From: Liolophura sinensis
Taxonomy: Eukaryota > Mollusca > Polyplacophora > Chitonida > Chitonidae
Assembly (NCBI RefSeq): GCF_032854445.1
Contig: NC_088300.1
Location: forward strand, 64,578,984 to 64,642,983
DNA: 64,000 bases
Direction of reading: 5' to 3'
A model generated the notes under the pieces. That model worked only from the letters and a program-made list of their open reading frames with translations, had not been told where the DNA came from and did no database searches. Positions 29,968 through 39,600 of this stretch are shown one piece after another. The translations under genes and the position numbers were made by a program. How positions within the stretch are numbered: position 1 is the first letter of the stretch; every line of letters starts with the position of its first letter.

Positions 29968-31753
29968 TGACTCTCTTGTTCTCTTCATCAATACTAATAA
30001 CAGCACTAAAACGTCTACATTGCAATATTGTGGTACACATCACACCTACATGTACATATATACACTAGCAACCATGCACATTCAACTCCTGTATCGAATG
30101 ATGACAATCAAACCTCCATAATCCCCTAAATCCTTCTACAATCAATACAACTGTATACAACAGGTATAAGCCTGTAAGTACAGAACAATTCTGATATTCC
30201 TGGAATAGTGCACTTTAACACTGCTGTTTATGTATACACTCCACATTGAATGTATTATCAACTATATACAGAGAAAGAGAGAATGATATGCACAAACACA
30301 TGCACATGTTGGTTATACAGTAAGCATTCAAACCATCACAGTAAGGTGTTGTTCTGCTAGGCTGTGCTGTGGATATGTATATATGCATGTACACATTGCA
30401 TGCTGCTCAGAATTGCTGTCTGTACTGGCTCAGGTACAGCAAAGTGGCCAACGGACATAAATCTATCATGTATAGAATAGATGTAGAATAAATGCAACCA
30501 GGCTGGTTAATGACATCATCCATCTGGCTCAAACTACACATACCTGTTCAAGAACAGCTGGGAAGAATTTGCTGTCTATCAGATTTGAAATTATGTGCAG
30601 AAATATTTAGGGAGTTTACAAAAAACACAACTATATCCAGTGGTAAATAGAAAAATATCTAAGTTATCAGACCTGTAGACAATTAACCACAGACCCTCTC
30701 CTCATTATTAAACAATCAACTTGTAACGTGCACAGCAGTAGAGAGGAAACATCACTCATGAGGGTTTAGTCACATGTTTGCTCATAATGGTATTACAATT
30801 GTCAACATACACTCAAGTATGCTGTCAGACTAAAACACACACTGTGTATGTACATTATTTATCCATCAATATAATACACTTACATTAAAAATTCATTAAT
30901 GGTTACAAACCAGCCTTTTTGTCAACACATATTACATGTACCTGATAATAATCACAATAAACACATTCTGGATTTCTTCATCTAGGATATTATGAAACTG
31001 ATTAAATGAGCGATCTTACAGAGCCAAAACTACAGGTAAACACATATAGCTAAAACACAGTCACATACGCCTGCATAGTTTTAGCCGGGAGTGGGTGGGT
31101 TGTGTCTCAGTGTCTTTGAGACACCTTATTTTGGTGAATTTAAAATGGGAGAAATAGGGAAAATATGAGCAAATGTGACAGGCTGATTTCAAATTTTGGC
31201 TAAATCTATGGGTGTCAGAACTAACAGATGTCAATGATCATACCTCACACCATAATGCTGGCTATAATCAAAATGATCACCATACTCAGTTTTCGAAACA
31301 TCCCAATTACTAGCACACCCTCTGTCGCAGACATTGATATGACCTCATCACTCTGTTACACCATACTCAGTTAGATTGTCATACTTGGTTAGTTTGGTCA
31401 CAATACTCAGTTAGTGAGACTTCACAATGACCACAACGATCATGAGTGTGGCCCCAGCATTCCCATGTAGGCAGAGTTGTGCATAATCATCACAATTTTG
31501 GCACAGCATCCTAAACACATCACTGGGGAAGTGGGGTGGGGGTGGTTCTATCGTTGAAGGGTTAGCCTACTAGCCATCGTATAAGTGAGAGATTATTGAA
31601 TTCGGCATAAAACACTGATCAAATAAATAACTAAATGAATGAATGATTCGACATTATCAGCGTACTTACCCGCTGTGTAATTGGAATTGTCTTGCTCTTC
31701 CTCTTTAAATTGGGAGAGCGCAAAATTTTCTTCACTATAGGCTTAGATTCCAT
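802..31753 (-). CDS. MAPKBP1/WDR62-family WD40 scaffold protein, N-terminal part (gene continues past left edge)
   Basis: Ten coding exons on the minus strand join in frame to 379 codons: 31670-31753, 22858-22949, 18887-19007, 9776-9868, 5599-5715, 3681-3776, 3121-3303, 2274-2434, 1343-1418 and 802-915. All have GT donors and AG acceptors. The protein starts with a basic stretch ([14 protein letters not shown]), then [11 protein letters not shown], then WD repeats with landmarks [66 protein letters not shown] and [15 protein letters not shown]. These match, in order, the first WD40 propeller of vertebrate MAPKBP1 and WDR62, which are JNK scaffold and spindle/centrosome proteins. Invertebrates usually carry one gene ancestral to both, so I give no symbol. 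The second propeller and the C-terminal coiled coil lie outside the window. Family assignment is firm; the JNK or spindle role is inferred from the family. Confidence 0.93.
1343..1418 (-). CDS. WDR62/MAPKBP1-like coding exon 9
   Basis: Completes a split serine codon and encodes [20 protein letters not shown], ending NKK before GTAAGT. The K/RxPDTIAL motif matches the family. Confidence 0.92.
2274..2434 (-). CDS. WDR62/MAPKBP1-like coding exon 8
   Basis: 53 codons plus two bases: [30 protein letters not shown] and [13 protein letters not shown]. The THE/PRPHALGTDI-type segment is a family hallmark. Donor GTAAAT. Confidence 0.95.
2563..2753. mobile_element. MITE-like element, family A
   Basis: Inverted ends (TTCATCCTTCTCAACCACTA and GGTTGAAAAGGTTGAAGATT) about 190 bp apart. 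The internal TTTTTTCAGTGGATTTATGC and TTCTCTACACCCCATAG are shared with five other copies. Confidence 0.8.
3121..3303 (-). CDS. WDR62/MAPKBP1-like coding exon 7
   Basis: 61 codons in phase 0. It includes [23 protein letters not shown] and [18 protein letters not shown] and ends KWVELR. This is the long inter-blade segment conserved in MAPKBP1/WDR62. Donor GTACGT. Confidence 0.94.
3681..3776 (-). CDS. WDR62/MAPKBP1-like coding exon 6
   Basis: 32 codons in phase 0: [18 protein letters not shown], then [14 protein letters not shown]. Donor GTGAG, acceptor TTCACAG. Confidence 0.94.
4848..4919. repeat. (CT)n(TA)n microsatellite
   Basis: CT repeats pass into a long TA run. Encodes only a spurious repeat peptide. 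Confidence 0.95.
5599..5715 (-). CDS. WDR62/MAPKBP1-like coding exon 5
   Basis: 39 codons in phase 0, with [17 protein letters not shown] and [10 protein letters not shown] followed by SNKVSSK. Acceptor TTCTGTAG, donor GTAAGT. The QHDM..NVW segment is diagnostic of the family. Confidence 0.95.
5743..5960. repeat. Unexpanded composite element carrying one 119-type and one 83-type unit
   Basis: Begins GAATGGAAGACTCAAG and holds GGTCCAAATCCAAGTAGA and TTTCTTCTGTGACATTGCAG. It continues straight into GACGTAATAAAGGAAAGAAC and GGAAGGAGTTTTACGCGTTC. These are, in order, diverged single copies of the units amplified at 14.3-15.95 kb. Confidence 0.85.
6272..6481. mobile_element. MITE-like element, family B
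   Basis: AATCCCTCAAGCTTTTCTCA to ATGCTAAAAGGTTGAAGAAT. The internal CTTGAATAAACATCTTGTAA and GGTTGGATTGGCCA are shared with three other copies. Confidence 0.8.
6609..6728. repeat. 40-bp tandem repeat x3 with internal inverted repeats
   Basis: AAGA(T/C)TGGCA starts at 6611, 6651 and 6691. Each unit contains AAGACTGGC...CAGTCTTAA-like arms able to form a hairpin. Confidence 0.85.
7683..7884. mobile_element. MITE-like element, family A
   Basis: TTTTTTCAGTGGAAGTTATG and GTCTACACCCCTCAGTTCCC inside, ending GAAAAGGTTGAAGAATTA. Left end degraded. Confidence 0.75.
9776..9868 (-). CDS. WDR62/MAPKBP1-like coding exon 4
   Basis: 31 codons in phase 0: [17 protein letters not shown], then [14 protein letters not shown], a canonical WD strand and GH dipeptide. 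It is flanked by a 9.0-kb intron that carries the 119/83-bp tandem arrays. Confidence 0.94.
11640..11800 (-). mobile_element. Old, diverged AAATAA-tailed SINE fragment
   Basis: CAAGAACATTTCACTTACAC, CCCATGGGAAACCCACGCCC and AGCAGGTTGCTGACAGACC resemble the family body in minus orientation. Confidence 0.65.
11880..12003. mobile_element. MITE-like element, family B, truncated
   Basis: AACTCTTCAACCTTTTCGCA, then TTCTGTGTAGACTGATAAAA; the right half is absent. Confidence 0.7.
13477..13492. repeat. Poly-G tract (16 G)
   Basis: 16 consecutive G after a T run, at the edge of repeat D. Confidence 0.9.
13493..13680. repeat. Dispersed repeat D, copy 1
   Basis: CACCTGATCCGCTC, TTTTAGCCAATACACATGTA, CCATCTAATGAACCTTGTAT and GAGAAATGTAAT, matching the stretch at 25.08 kb in order. 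Confidence 0.7.
14287..15276. repeat. 119-bp tandem array, 8 units, in WD40 gene intron
   Basis: CAATGGGAGAC starts units at 14287, 14406, 14525, 14644, 14761, 14878, 15001 and 15120 (periods 117-123, mostly 119). Each unit also holds TTTCTTCTGTGAGGTTGCA and TTTTATGAGCACA. The last unit is interrupted by an AT microsatellite. Period changes that are multiples of 3 keep long frames open; I consider it non-coding. Confidence 0.95.
15212..15252. repeat. (AT)n microsatellite inside the last 119-bp unit
   Basis: AT run that interrupts the eighth unit of the array. Confidence 0.9.
15277..15950. repeat. 83-bp tandem array, about 8 units, abutting the 119-bp array
   Basis: TGTGACATAATAAAGGAGAG recurs at 15365, 15448, 15531, 15614, 15697, 15781 and 15864, with a diverged first unit near 15283 and a partial last unit at 15947. 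Each unit has CACAGCTTTGGACTGTCTTG and GGAGTTTTACAAGTTCCCCA. Confidence 0.95.
16385..16447 (-). mobile_element. 63-bp tail-only SINE insertion (Pro-like family) with 14-bp target-site duplication
   Basis: Only the 3' end of the SINE is present (GTGAGTGCTTGGGGTTTAAC and the ATATGACGACG end). ACATTCAGCTTTGA flanks it at 16371-16384 and 16448-16461, without mismatch. Confidence 0.9.
18020..18109. repeat. Two poly-G tracts (10 G and 18 G)
   Basis: G runs at 18020-18029 and 18092-18109 with GATGGG/GTGGGG between them. G-quadruplex potential on the non-template strand of the WD40 gene. Confidence 0.85.
18887..19007 (-). CDS. WDR62/MAPKBP1-like coding exon 3
   Basis: Encodes [17 protein letters not shown] and then [20 protein letters not shown], the first WD blade. 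Two codon bases come from the previous exon, and the exon ends in phase 0 at GAG|GTAAGA. Confidence 0.94.
19521..19711 (+). mobile_element. 5'-truncated AAATAA-tailed SINE with target-site duplication
   Basis: The body GCTGGCTTCCTCTCTGGGCG through CCACCATAATGCTGGCCG ends CAATCAAATAAATAAATAAA. ATTCTTCCAT flanks it at 19511-19520 and 19712-19721. Confidence 0.9.
19925..20134. mobile_element. MITE-like element, family B
   Basis: AATTCTTCAGCTTGTATGCA to CACATGCAAAAAGGTTGAGG, with TTCTGTGTAGACTGATAAAA inside. Confidence 0.8.
22477..22630 (-). mobile_element. AAATAA-tailed SINE fragment, minus strand
   Basis: GGCCAGTATTATGGTGGGAG, AACCGGGCAGACCCCAGG and GAGAGGAAGCCAGCTGG, next to a TTACTTATTAA tail remnant. 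Confidence 0.75.
22858..22949 (-). CDS. WDR62/MAPKBP1-like coding exon 2
   Basis: 30 codons plus two bases: [16 protein letters not shown], then [23 protein letters not shown] acceptor and GTGAGT donor. It follows an 8.7-kb intron. Confidence 0.93.
24278..24322 (+). mobile_element. 45-bp tail-only SINE insertion (AAATAA-tailed family) with 11-bp target-site duplication
   Basis: Contains GAGTACAGTGTAAAACACCA then an (AAAT)n-like tail. AATATTGGACT flanks it at 24267-24277 and 24323-24333. Confidence 0.88.
25078..25275. repeat. Dispersed repeat D, copy 2
   Basis: CACCTGGTCGCTCATTTTAG, CCAATATATATGTAATTCTG and CCATCTAATGATCAACATAC align with copy 1 with moderate divergence. Confidence 0.7.
25672..25709. 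repeat. (AT)n microsatellite
   Basis: Uninterrupted AT run followed by ACATATATACGC. Confidence 0.9.
29934..29966. repeat. (TA)n microsatellite
   Basis: Uninterrupted TA run. Confidence 0.9.
31540..31650 (+). mobile_element. Diverged SINE 3' fragment
   Basis: CCATCGTATAAGTGAGAGAT, then GGCATAAAACACTGATCAAA and an AAATAA-like tail. Confidence 0.55.
31670..31753 (-). CDS. WDR62/MAPKBP1-like coding exon 1 (start codon)
   Basis: ATG at 31753-31751 opens a 28-codon segment ending ITQR before donor GTAAGT. It carries the LRSPNLK motif that aligns with the family N-terminus, so I chose this start. The exon probably extends into 5' UTR to about 31866, where a pyrimidine-rich TTCTTTTGCAG acceptor is seen. 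Confidence 0.85.
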
Positions 31754-33060
31754 CACTGGTATATCCTGGAACCAGGCCAGGTATTTCCCCTATTGTAGTG
31801 TTCCCATGTTTACAGGGCTGTGTAACTTTACTTTTCCCTTATTGGCTTTTGCCAGCCTTGTACAGTCTGCAAAAGAAAGTAGCCATTGTTAGAAATCAAC
31901 TTTCAACATATGAGTTCACCTAAAGTCTTAGCTTATACGTACAGGAAAGATGCCAAAAGCCAATGAAATGCTCTGCTTCAGATGGTGAAATTTCACAATC
32001 ATGCATTTAAGAAATTTAGGAACTTCATACTACTAAACAAAAAAAACCAAAAATGATAAGTACAAGCCACAGTACAAGTAAATATATAAAATGGATGTCA
32101 ATAATGACAGATGACAATATAATAAAAATACTCCATTTCATTTTTACATACATTATAACAAACCTTTAACAGTAACGTAGCATTAAACATACAAATGCTG
32201 TTCTAGAAAGCATATATCAAGCTGATGCCAAACAAACAGTTCAACCAATTTTAAGAGCCATGCTAGCCTTATTCCACTTACACTGCATATTTGACCTGAG
32301 CAATGAATAATCCTCAGTTCATTATGTTACTTCAATACTAAACTGGCTGACCCACTATCAATGATGACAATAACAAGAAGCCTATATATAGTTGGCCTGT
32401 TTTAGAAACTGTTTAACAGTTACTATCATATAATTAGTTTATACATTGAAAGATGCAAAATATCAACGCTGTGTGTACATGAGCTTGACATAGTGTTACC
32501 ATGGTGTTTCTATATCTGTTATAACGCAACAAAAGTCACACCCAACTAATTCAAACAAGAAACATGACTTCCTATCCCGGAGATGAGCATAAATGCAGCA
32601 ATCAGAAACATACCAGGATGGGGGATGTCCATCCCTTGTTAAATCAATGAATCGCTCGTCTCAGTTTAAAAGTTGCAGAAACTACTGCTGTGCAAAATGT
32701 ACCAAACACACTTGACCGAAAGCTAGCTGCTCTGTACAGTATGATCTTGGCTATGTCAACACCCCAAAAACCAGAACAACAGAGACATGATCTGCAACTG
32801 CTGAACTAAGTATTCTATTAAAATAGGATAACGCAAACCTCGCCGCGCCAACAACATGATAACCACACTGAGCCCATCGCCAGGTGTCATTTCAAAAACA
32901 CAGAAGCTTCCAGCGAACTGAGGAGTGTAAAATTTAATTAGAATGAACCAGCAGACTTGCGAGAAACTGACACAAATATAAAGCCACCGTTTTCAACATA
33001 CCTCACAATTTCTTGATGCTTTATCGCCCGATTGTATGAGACAACGTCCCACCTCCGCCA
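31754..33060 (-). other. Probable 5' UTR region and first non-coding exon of the WD40 gene
   Basis: On the minus strand an acceptor (TTCTTTTGCAG) ends at 31867, upstream of the start codon. A good donor (GTGAG|GTATGT) lies at 33001-33002, so a non-coding first exon may start just above it at about 33.0-33.06 kb. This rests on splice-site patterns only; the transcription start is not directly visible. Confidence 0.4.
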
Positions 33061-33468
33061 GTACTACTTGAGTGACATTCAAGTTTGAAACTCGGTCAGG
33101 TTCTCTTCGGCAGATCATTACATCTAACCTTCATTTTGATTGGCTAACGCGTCCTGCACATTTTGGAAAGAAACTACAGCTTTCTTTATTTAGTGAAAAT
33201 ATCACATGGTTTAACTAGCTCTGGACTTTAGTTTTACTAGTAAAATGAGCGCACGGTTGCTGAAATGCATTCTTACCTGCTGCATTTCTACAAAATATTG
33301 TACATAACCTCAGTCTGCGCGGTACACAATGCAGCCAATGAAAAGCCAGTTTACACCAAGGAAGGCAGTGGTTTAGACGAAAGAGGGCGCAAGTGTCTGG
33401 CTCACGTGGGGAATCTCCCCGCGGAGTAGGCGGGAGGAATCCCCTTCAAGCGTACATATACATCAAAG
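33061..33468. promoter_or_regulatory. Probable bidirectional promoter between WD40 gene and serine racemase-like gene
   Basis: The two genes diverge from this interval of about 400 bp. It has more CpG than its surroundings and holds an inverted CCAAT box (ATTGG, 33139-33143) and a forward CCAAT box (33335-33339), pointing toward the respective genes. No TATA box is clear. Shared regulation is inferred. Confidence 0.45.
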
Positions 33469-33648
33469 ATGTCTAGGGTCAGTTTTGAAGACGTCCTGAA
33501 GGCCCACGAAAGAATTGTCAGTCATATTCACAAGACACCCGTGTTTACCAGTTCGTCAGTAGACAAAATAGCAGGAAGAAAAGTGTATTTTAAAGCCGAA
33601 TGTTTGCAGAAAACTGGATCGTTCAAGGCTAGAGGTGCACTAAATGCT
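33469..33648 (+). CDS. SRR: SRR-like exon 1
   Basis: 60 codons from ATG to LNA. Contains HKTPVFTSSSVD and the catalytic QKTGSFKARG. Donor GCT|GTGAGG. No further upstream in-frame start is needed, because the protein begins at the usual family position. Confidence 0.9.
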
Positions 33649-36600
33649 GTGAGGAGAAAACTATTTTTAGTTAAACCATAATAAAAGAACTTTTCGTCTC
33701 AAATAAAATTAATGAAGTTAACAAGAAATAGAAGAATTTTTTTTGTAATATCTCTTTGCAAGACCATTTTATTGAGAGGTAATCAGGACAGACTGAGAAT
33801 TAATAATTGAGACATTTTCATTGAAAAAATAATAAATAAGTGGACTTTACTTTGCAGCATAAAACTGATGTGATAGTGTGCTCATAACAAATAAATTCCT
33901 GACATTGGTGACGATTTTGAAAATAAGCCGATTGAGTTAACTAGCCTATATGAGCTGCCGCCAAATAATTACATATGCTTGGGCATATAATTCTGCATTG
34001 ATATGAATAATGAAAACTATATTGGAAAACATATTGCAGACTAATACGGAAACTTCATCATACTCTAAATAATGGAATTATCCCACGATAATATTTCTTT
34101 TCAGATACTGGCCCTGAAGGACACTGGCAATTCTTCTGCAGGAGTGGTAATTAACAATTATTCTTAAACTTCTGTTGATTAATGCAATATGTATTGTAAA
34201 CTTCGGGGGAAAATTTGTGATAGAGATCAAATCAGCTTTTGTCAGAATTGCCATGAAAGATACATCTTTCCTCATCATATATTGTGTATGACATAAAGCG
34301 AAAGTGTTTATGCTTTTCTTATTACAAATCTTTTCATATTTGCCAGTCTTTGTTTAAAAGCATACACCACTCCTCAAAAGAATCATTCTTGCTTGCAGTG
34401 ATCACCAAGGAATTCAAATTTGATACAGTTTCCAACACAAAATCAAGACAAGTGTTAATTGTTCCCAGTTTTAAATAGATGTGTAATAGTATACACAACT
34501 GACAAGTTCTACTTTGTAAATCAAGTTGTGATTACCTGGAAGATGTTTCGTCAGTGAACCTTCTTTGATGTCACCATTTCTAGGCAGCTAAGTTTCATTT
34601 TCTATATTTAGCTGATTGTTTGCATAATTTAAGTCAGTGTGTTGGTATGAACATCCATCAAAAGTGAAAAAAATGGTAGCCAAAACAAACAAGATAACTG
34701 AACACTCAACCATTTTATTGTACCTCCACTAAGACACAGAATCGTGTGTGTTTTAGGTAACTCACAGCAGTGGTAACCATGGCCAGGCTGTGGCCTGGGC
34801 GTCACGACTGGCTGGTCTCCCCTGTTCTGTAATAGTACCACAAGATACTACAGCCGTAAAGCAAGATGCCATCAAGGGCTATGGAGCTAACTTAATTCTT
34901 TGTGAGTCCAGTCCCACCTCCAGGTAAGAGTAGATTTAGAGTTAGCAAGTGTCCATTAGTTCAAGAGGTATGTACTGATTAGGACTACCTGTTAATCTGG
35001 TAATGAAGTTTTGTTCTTAAGATCTATCAGATTCTATTTATTTATCTATTTGATTGGTGTCCTACGCCGTACTCAAGAATATTTGACTTATACAAAGGCG
35101 GCCAGCATTATGGTGGGTGGAAACCGGGCAGAGCCCAGGGGAAGCCCAGACAGACCTTCCCACGTACGGCCGGAGAGGAAGCCAGCATGAGCTGGACTTG
35201 AACTCACAGCGATCACATTGGTGAGAACTGAGCCACGGAGGCGCCTTTTTAAGATTATAGATAGATAAGTATGTATGTGGAATTTTGGCAGCTCCAGGGG
35301 ATTTTAATGAAGACATCTATAGTCGCAATTACAGTCAGGTGTTGTGTTATTTCAGAAAATGATGAGAATGGAGATTGTATCTACTTGAGCCAGCAAACAT
35401 ATGAATGAAAAATTCCAGATTATGGCATTTCAGGGGCCAAGGATTTCAAGGGGCTTATCCCCCAGTCTTACATGTTTTTCTAAATTGCTACCATTTTTGA
35501 TGGGTTGGCCTCAGAAAATCACTTACGTTTATACTTATTGCCCCCACCATGGGAGTGGTTCCACTGACCATGCATTAGGCAGCAATCAAATAAATAAATA
35601 TTTACTTGATCATTTCTGGTCTAAATGGCTGTTTTTTAATTTGGCAGAGTTGAAACATGTAACAAGGTTGCTAAGGAAACGGGCCAGGTGATTATCCCAC
35701 CATATGACAAGTATGAAGTTATAGCTGGTCAGGTGGGTGCCCTTAACAAAAAATGATCAATCATTTACAGGAGGCTTACATAACTTTACAATTTATAGGC
35801 TCATAATGGTTAATGGTAGATGTTGGTACTGGTATCACATGCTGAAACATTTGTCACAAGATGCCTGTTTTTAGTATGCCTGTCTGTTTAACATTAGATG
35901 TCGTTCATTATGATGACCTGTATTTAACTTGAGAAAAATGAAAAGATGAACTTGAATGTCATTGATCTGGCTCTTGCAGGGAACGATAGCTGTAGAGCTG
36001 CTCACTCAAGTCCCAGACTTAGATGCCATTATAGTTCCCATCAGTGGAGGGGGCCTGATATCTGGCATAGCCACGGCAGCCAAGGAAATTAAACCTAACA
36101 TCAGAGGTGAGAAGGGAGTGGGATGGGACTGAGTCATTAAGGTGCTTGCCTTTCAGTTTCACGGTCACCTGAGATGAAGGTGAAGTACCATTCTGGGATG
36201 GGGGAATTTTCAAGAATCCACTGAGTGGCAACAAGTGGTCAGCTCTGTGATGTTGCCTTACATGAAGTTCACAGGAGATCATTTGCCTTCCACCATCTCA
36301 TACATGGAAAAGCTTGGTAGTATAACATACCAAAGGTCAATGGTTTACTCCAGGCATGCATGTTACCTCCCCTCATAATATACTGCCCACCATGGTATGA
36401 GTGACTATAAATTACAGGGTTCTTCCATTTGGCATTATGCTCCAATGATAAAACTACTTACGTTCCTCTATTTTGGTCAGGGCATCCGTGGCTGAGTGGT
36501 TAACATGCTCGCGCAACACATTCATTCAGCAGCCTCTGAACAGTGTAGTCCCTATGACTGACTAATCTGCCATGTGGGAAGATCTGCCAGCAACCAGCAG

Positions 36601-39600
36601 ATGGTTGTGAGTTTCCGCAAGGCTATGTCAGATTCCTCCTGCCATCATTCTGGCCACGGTCGTATAAGTAAAATATTCTTAAATACAGTGTAAAAGACCA
36701 ATCAACTTTATAAATCTGGTAGGGTTACAGTATCCTTGGATTGGTGATTCCAGGAAAAGAATGGACGTTAAGTTTGCCACAGTACATTATTCTGATTTTT
36801 AGCTCATTTGTACAAAGTAAGTAGAGTTATTGTGAGAGGAGGATCAGATGCTTTCGGTGGTGATGTCAGTTTCCAGTTTGGATAAAGTTTTTGGCCAGTC
36901 ATAGGGTTGCAGTGTCCACCCATAGTACACAGATAGCCAGTGGTCAGTAGTGATTGGTATATCAAGGCCCAAGCAAATTTTTTACCCCTTAGCTCAACAT
37001 TTCCTCAGCCATTCACAGCATTGCAGTAGTCACCCATACTACAAGGATTGCCAGATGTAGTTCTCCATTTACATATCAAAGGCCTCTGCAGTAAATTTGT
37101 GCACAAACTCCCCACAGTAATGATATACCACAGCAGTGATATACTTACACATACAATAAACAGCTATGGTTGTGACAGTATAATAACTTTGGCCTTTCTT
37201 GTTGATTTAATGATAAGATCTTTGCACTATTTAATTAAAGAATAATATCTGTGGATGACAGTGTCAATCATTCTACTTTATTTTGGTTTTGACATCAATA
37301 TTTGAACGCATCACATGACTTTAACCTTATTCTCTGAATACCATGTTAGTTATGAGAGTAACTGTGAATAGATCGTTTGTAAGTATCCTTTTTTTTTTTT
37401 CACCCAGTGTATGCTGTGGAACCTGTGGGTAAAGATCTAGAGCATTGCTTAAGGGAAGGTAAGTGTTTCTGAAGATTAGAAAAGGTGTCATTCGGTAATC
37501 TTACAGAGCTCAAAAGATCCGTAAAAGTATGGCAGTTATGAGTTAGAACTCTTTTGACGCTGAAGGTAAAAAATCTTAAAGTACCCTATGACCTGTCAGA
37601 AATGTTAGGCATCTATTTTTGATTACAAATACCAAAAAAGGTATATAAAATAGCTATATAAAAGAATATTTATAGTAGAAGTATTGAGAGCTGAACATTG
37701 TAGAAGTCTTGAGGGAAGTTGGTGTTATTTGTGTCTGCAGATCAGGGCGAGACGGGCGCTTGGTAAATTAATGTCAATAATAAGTCACATGATACAGTAG
37801 GATTTTCAGCTTGAATGACAAAAGAGTTCCAACTTGAAACACCCAAGTTGGAGCAATCCATGTGTTGGGATAGTCAGTACATTCGTTATTTGATGACTGA
37901 TGCCATTTTATTGATGTTCCAATGAAACATTCCTTTCCCAGCTTATTGTAAAAATTTGTCACATCAAAACGTTAATGTAACAATGATACTGTAGAAATTG
38001 ATATACTGTTACATCGTAACAATAGCTCAAGGTCCTTCTTCACACATCACCAATGTGGTCGCTGTGAGTTCAAGTCCAGCTCATGCTGGCTTCCTCTCCG
38101 GCTGTATGTGAGAAGGCCTGTCAGCAACCTGCGGATGGTCGTGGGGTTTCCCCCAGGCTCTGCCCTGTTTCCACCACCATAATGCTGGCCGCCATCGTAT
38201 AAGTGAAATATTCTTGAGTACACTAATCAAATAAATAAATAAATTCTTCTTCACACGAGAGCAACTTCACTAGGTTAAAAAATATGCTGTCTTCCACATT
38301 TATGTAAAAAAAAAAAAATTCTCCTGAATCATGTAACACAGCAAAGACATCCTTTATGATGAGAGAAATGAAATTTACCAAATTTTGCCAGATTCGTTGA
38401 CCCTGGTTGTTTGCAGGCAAAAGGTTGTGGCCGAATCCCCCCACGTTTCTGGATACAATAGCTGATGGTATAAAAACACAACAGGTGGGGCAACTCACCT
38501 GGCCTATAGTTCTAAGTTTGGTTGAGAAGGATGTTTTCACAGTGGTAAGTCTGATCAAAAAAGTAAAAGTTCAAATTCAAATAACACCAGCTATTTTTAC
38601 TTGCTGTGTGATATTATTTACCGTATGAAACCAGTTGTGAGAGTTTATTTGATGAGATTTCTACTGGTTTGGTTTACCATTCAGTGTGAAAACAAGATCA
38701 GGTGAATAAGTTTGAAATGTTATCATCAATTCTGAATCTCTAATGCCAATTGTGAACCATAAAAAGAACATTCACATTTTGCCAAATTAACAAGTCTAAT
38801 TTCTAAAACAAACAATAAAGCTGATAGGGCTAGTTAAATATTAGACAACAATAAATATTAGACAACAGTAGTTTTCATAATGATGGTGACATTCATAATT
38901 TGCCCTAAATGGAAGTCACATGTATTTTAGTGATGTGTAAATGCTTCCTTTTGTTTACACTTTCAGAGTGATGAGCAGATAAAAGATGCTATGAAGTTTG
39001 CATTCCAGAGATTGAAGGTACATAGTGCATGCATATGAAATCACATTGTAAACATCATTGCCCAGTTGTCCCAAAGTGTATTAGCTAATACTAATATTAA
39101 GTCATATTTTTATTAAGTACAGTGTATTATTAAGTTTATTAAGTATAGACTAATTTTAAGTCAAGTTTTTAGCCAAACTCAGCAGCCAATGCAGTTTTCC
39201 AAAATCAAAGTATAGCTGCAGCAGTTTAGTTCATATTTAATACAATGTTACACATTTGTTTTTAGGGTAAATACAAAGTTGAAAACTTTAAACTTGAAAG
39301 CTTAAAATTAAATCTGGTATTAATTCTTCAACCAGTTTTGAACAACTGGGCCTAGGGCATTTGAATGCAAGATGCTGTAATGGCTTTTGATGAACCTTGT
39401 CTAATGCATGTTTATATCATCTGGTCTCCACACGCCACAATAACACATTTACAAAGCACAGAAATGGCCTAAGATAACTAAGCTTGCCTTAATCCAACAT
39501 AAACAAAGTGGAAATATGTGTTGTGAAACTAAGTATTTGAATCATAAGGCAGCATGGCCATGAAAGGGTAGGCAGTTTATAAAGACGATTAAGTCTCTTA

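Larger units (their letters stand above)
22950..31669. other. First coding-region intron of WD40 gene (8.7 kb)
   Basis: Rich in TACATGTA/ACATGTAT-type words and AT microsatellites, with repeat D copy 2 and the 45-bp SINE tail. A 129-codon open frame at 27372-27761 has no recognisable motif and I treat it as chance. No alternative exon recognised. Confidence 0.6.
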
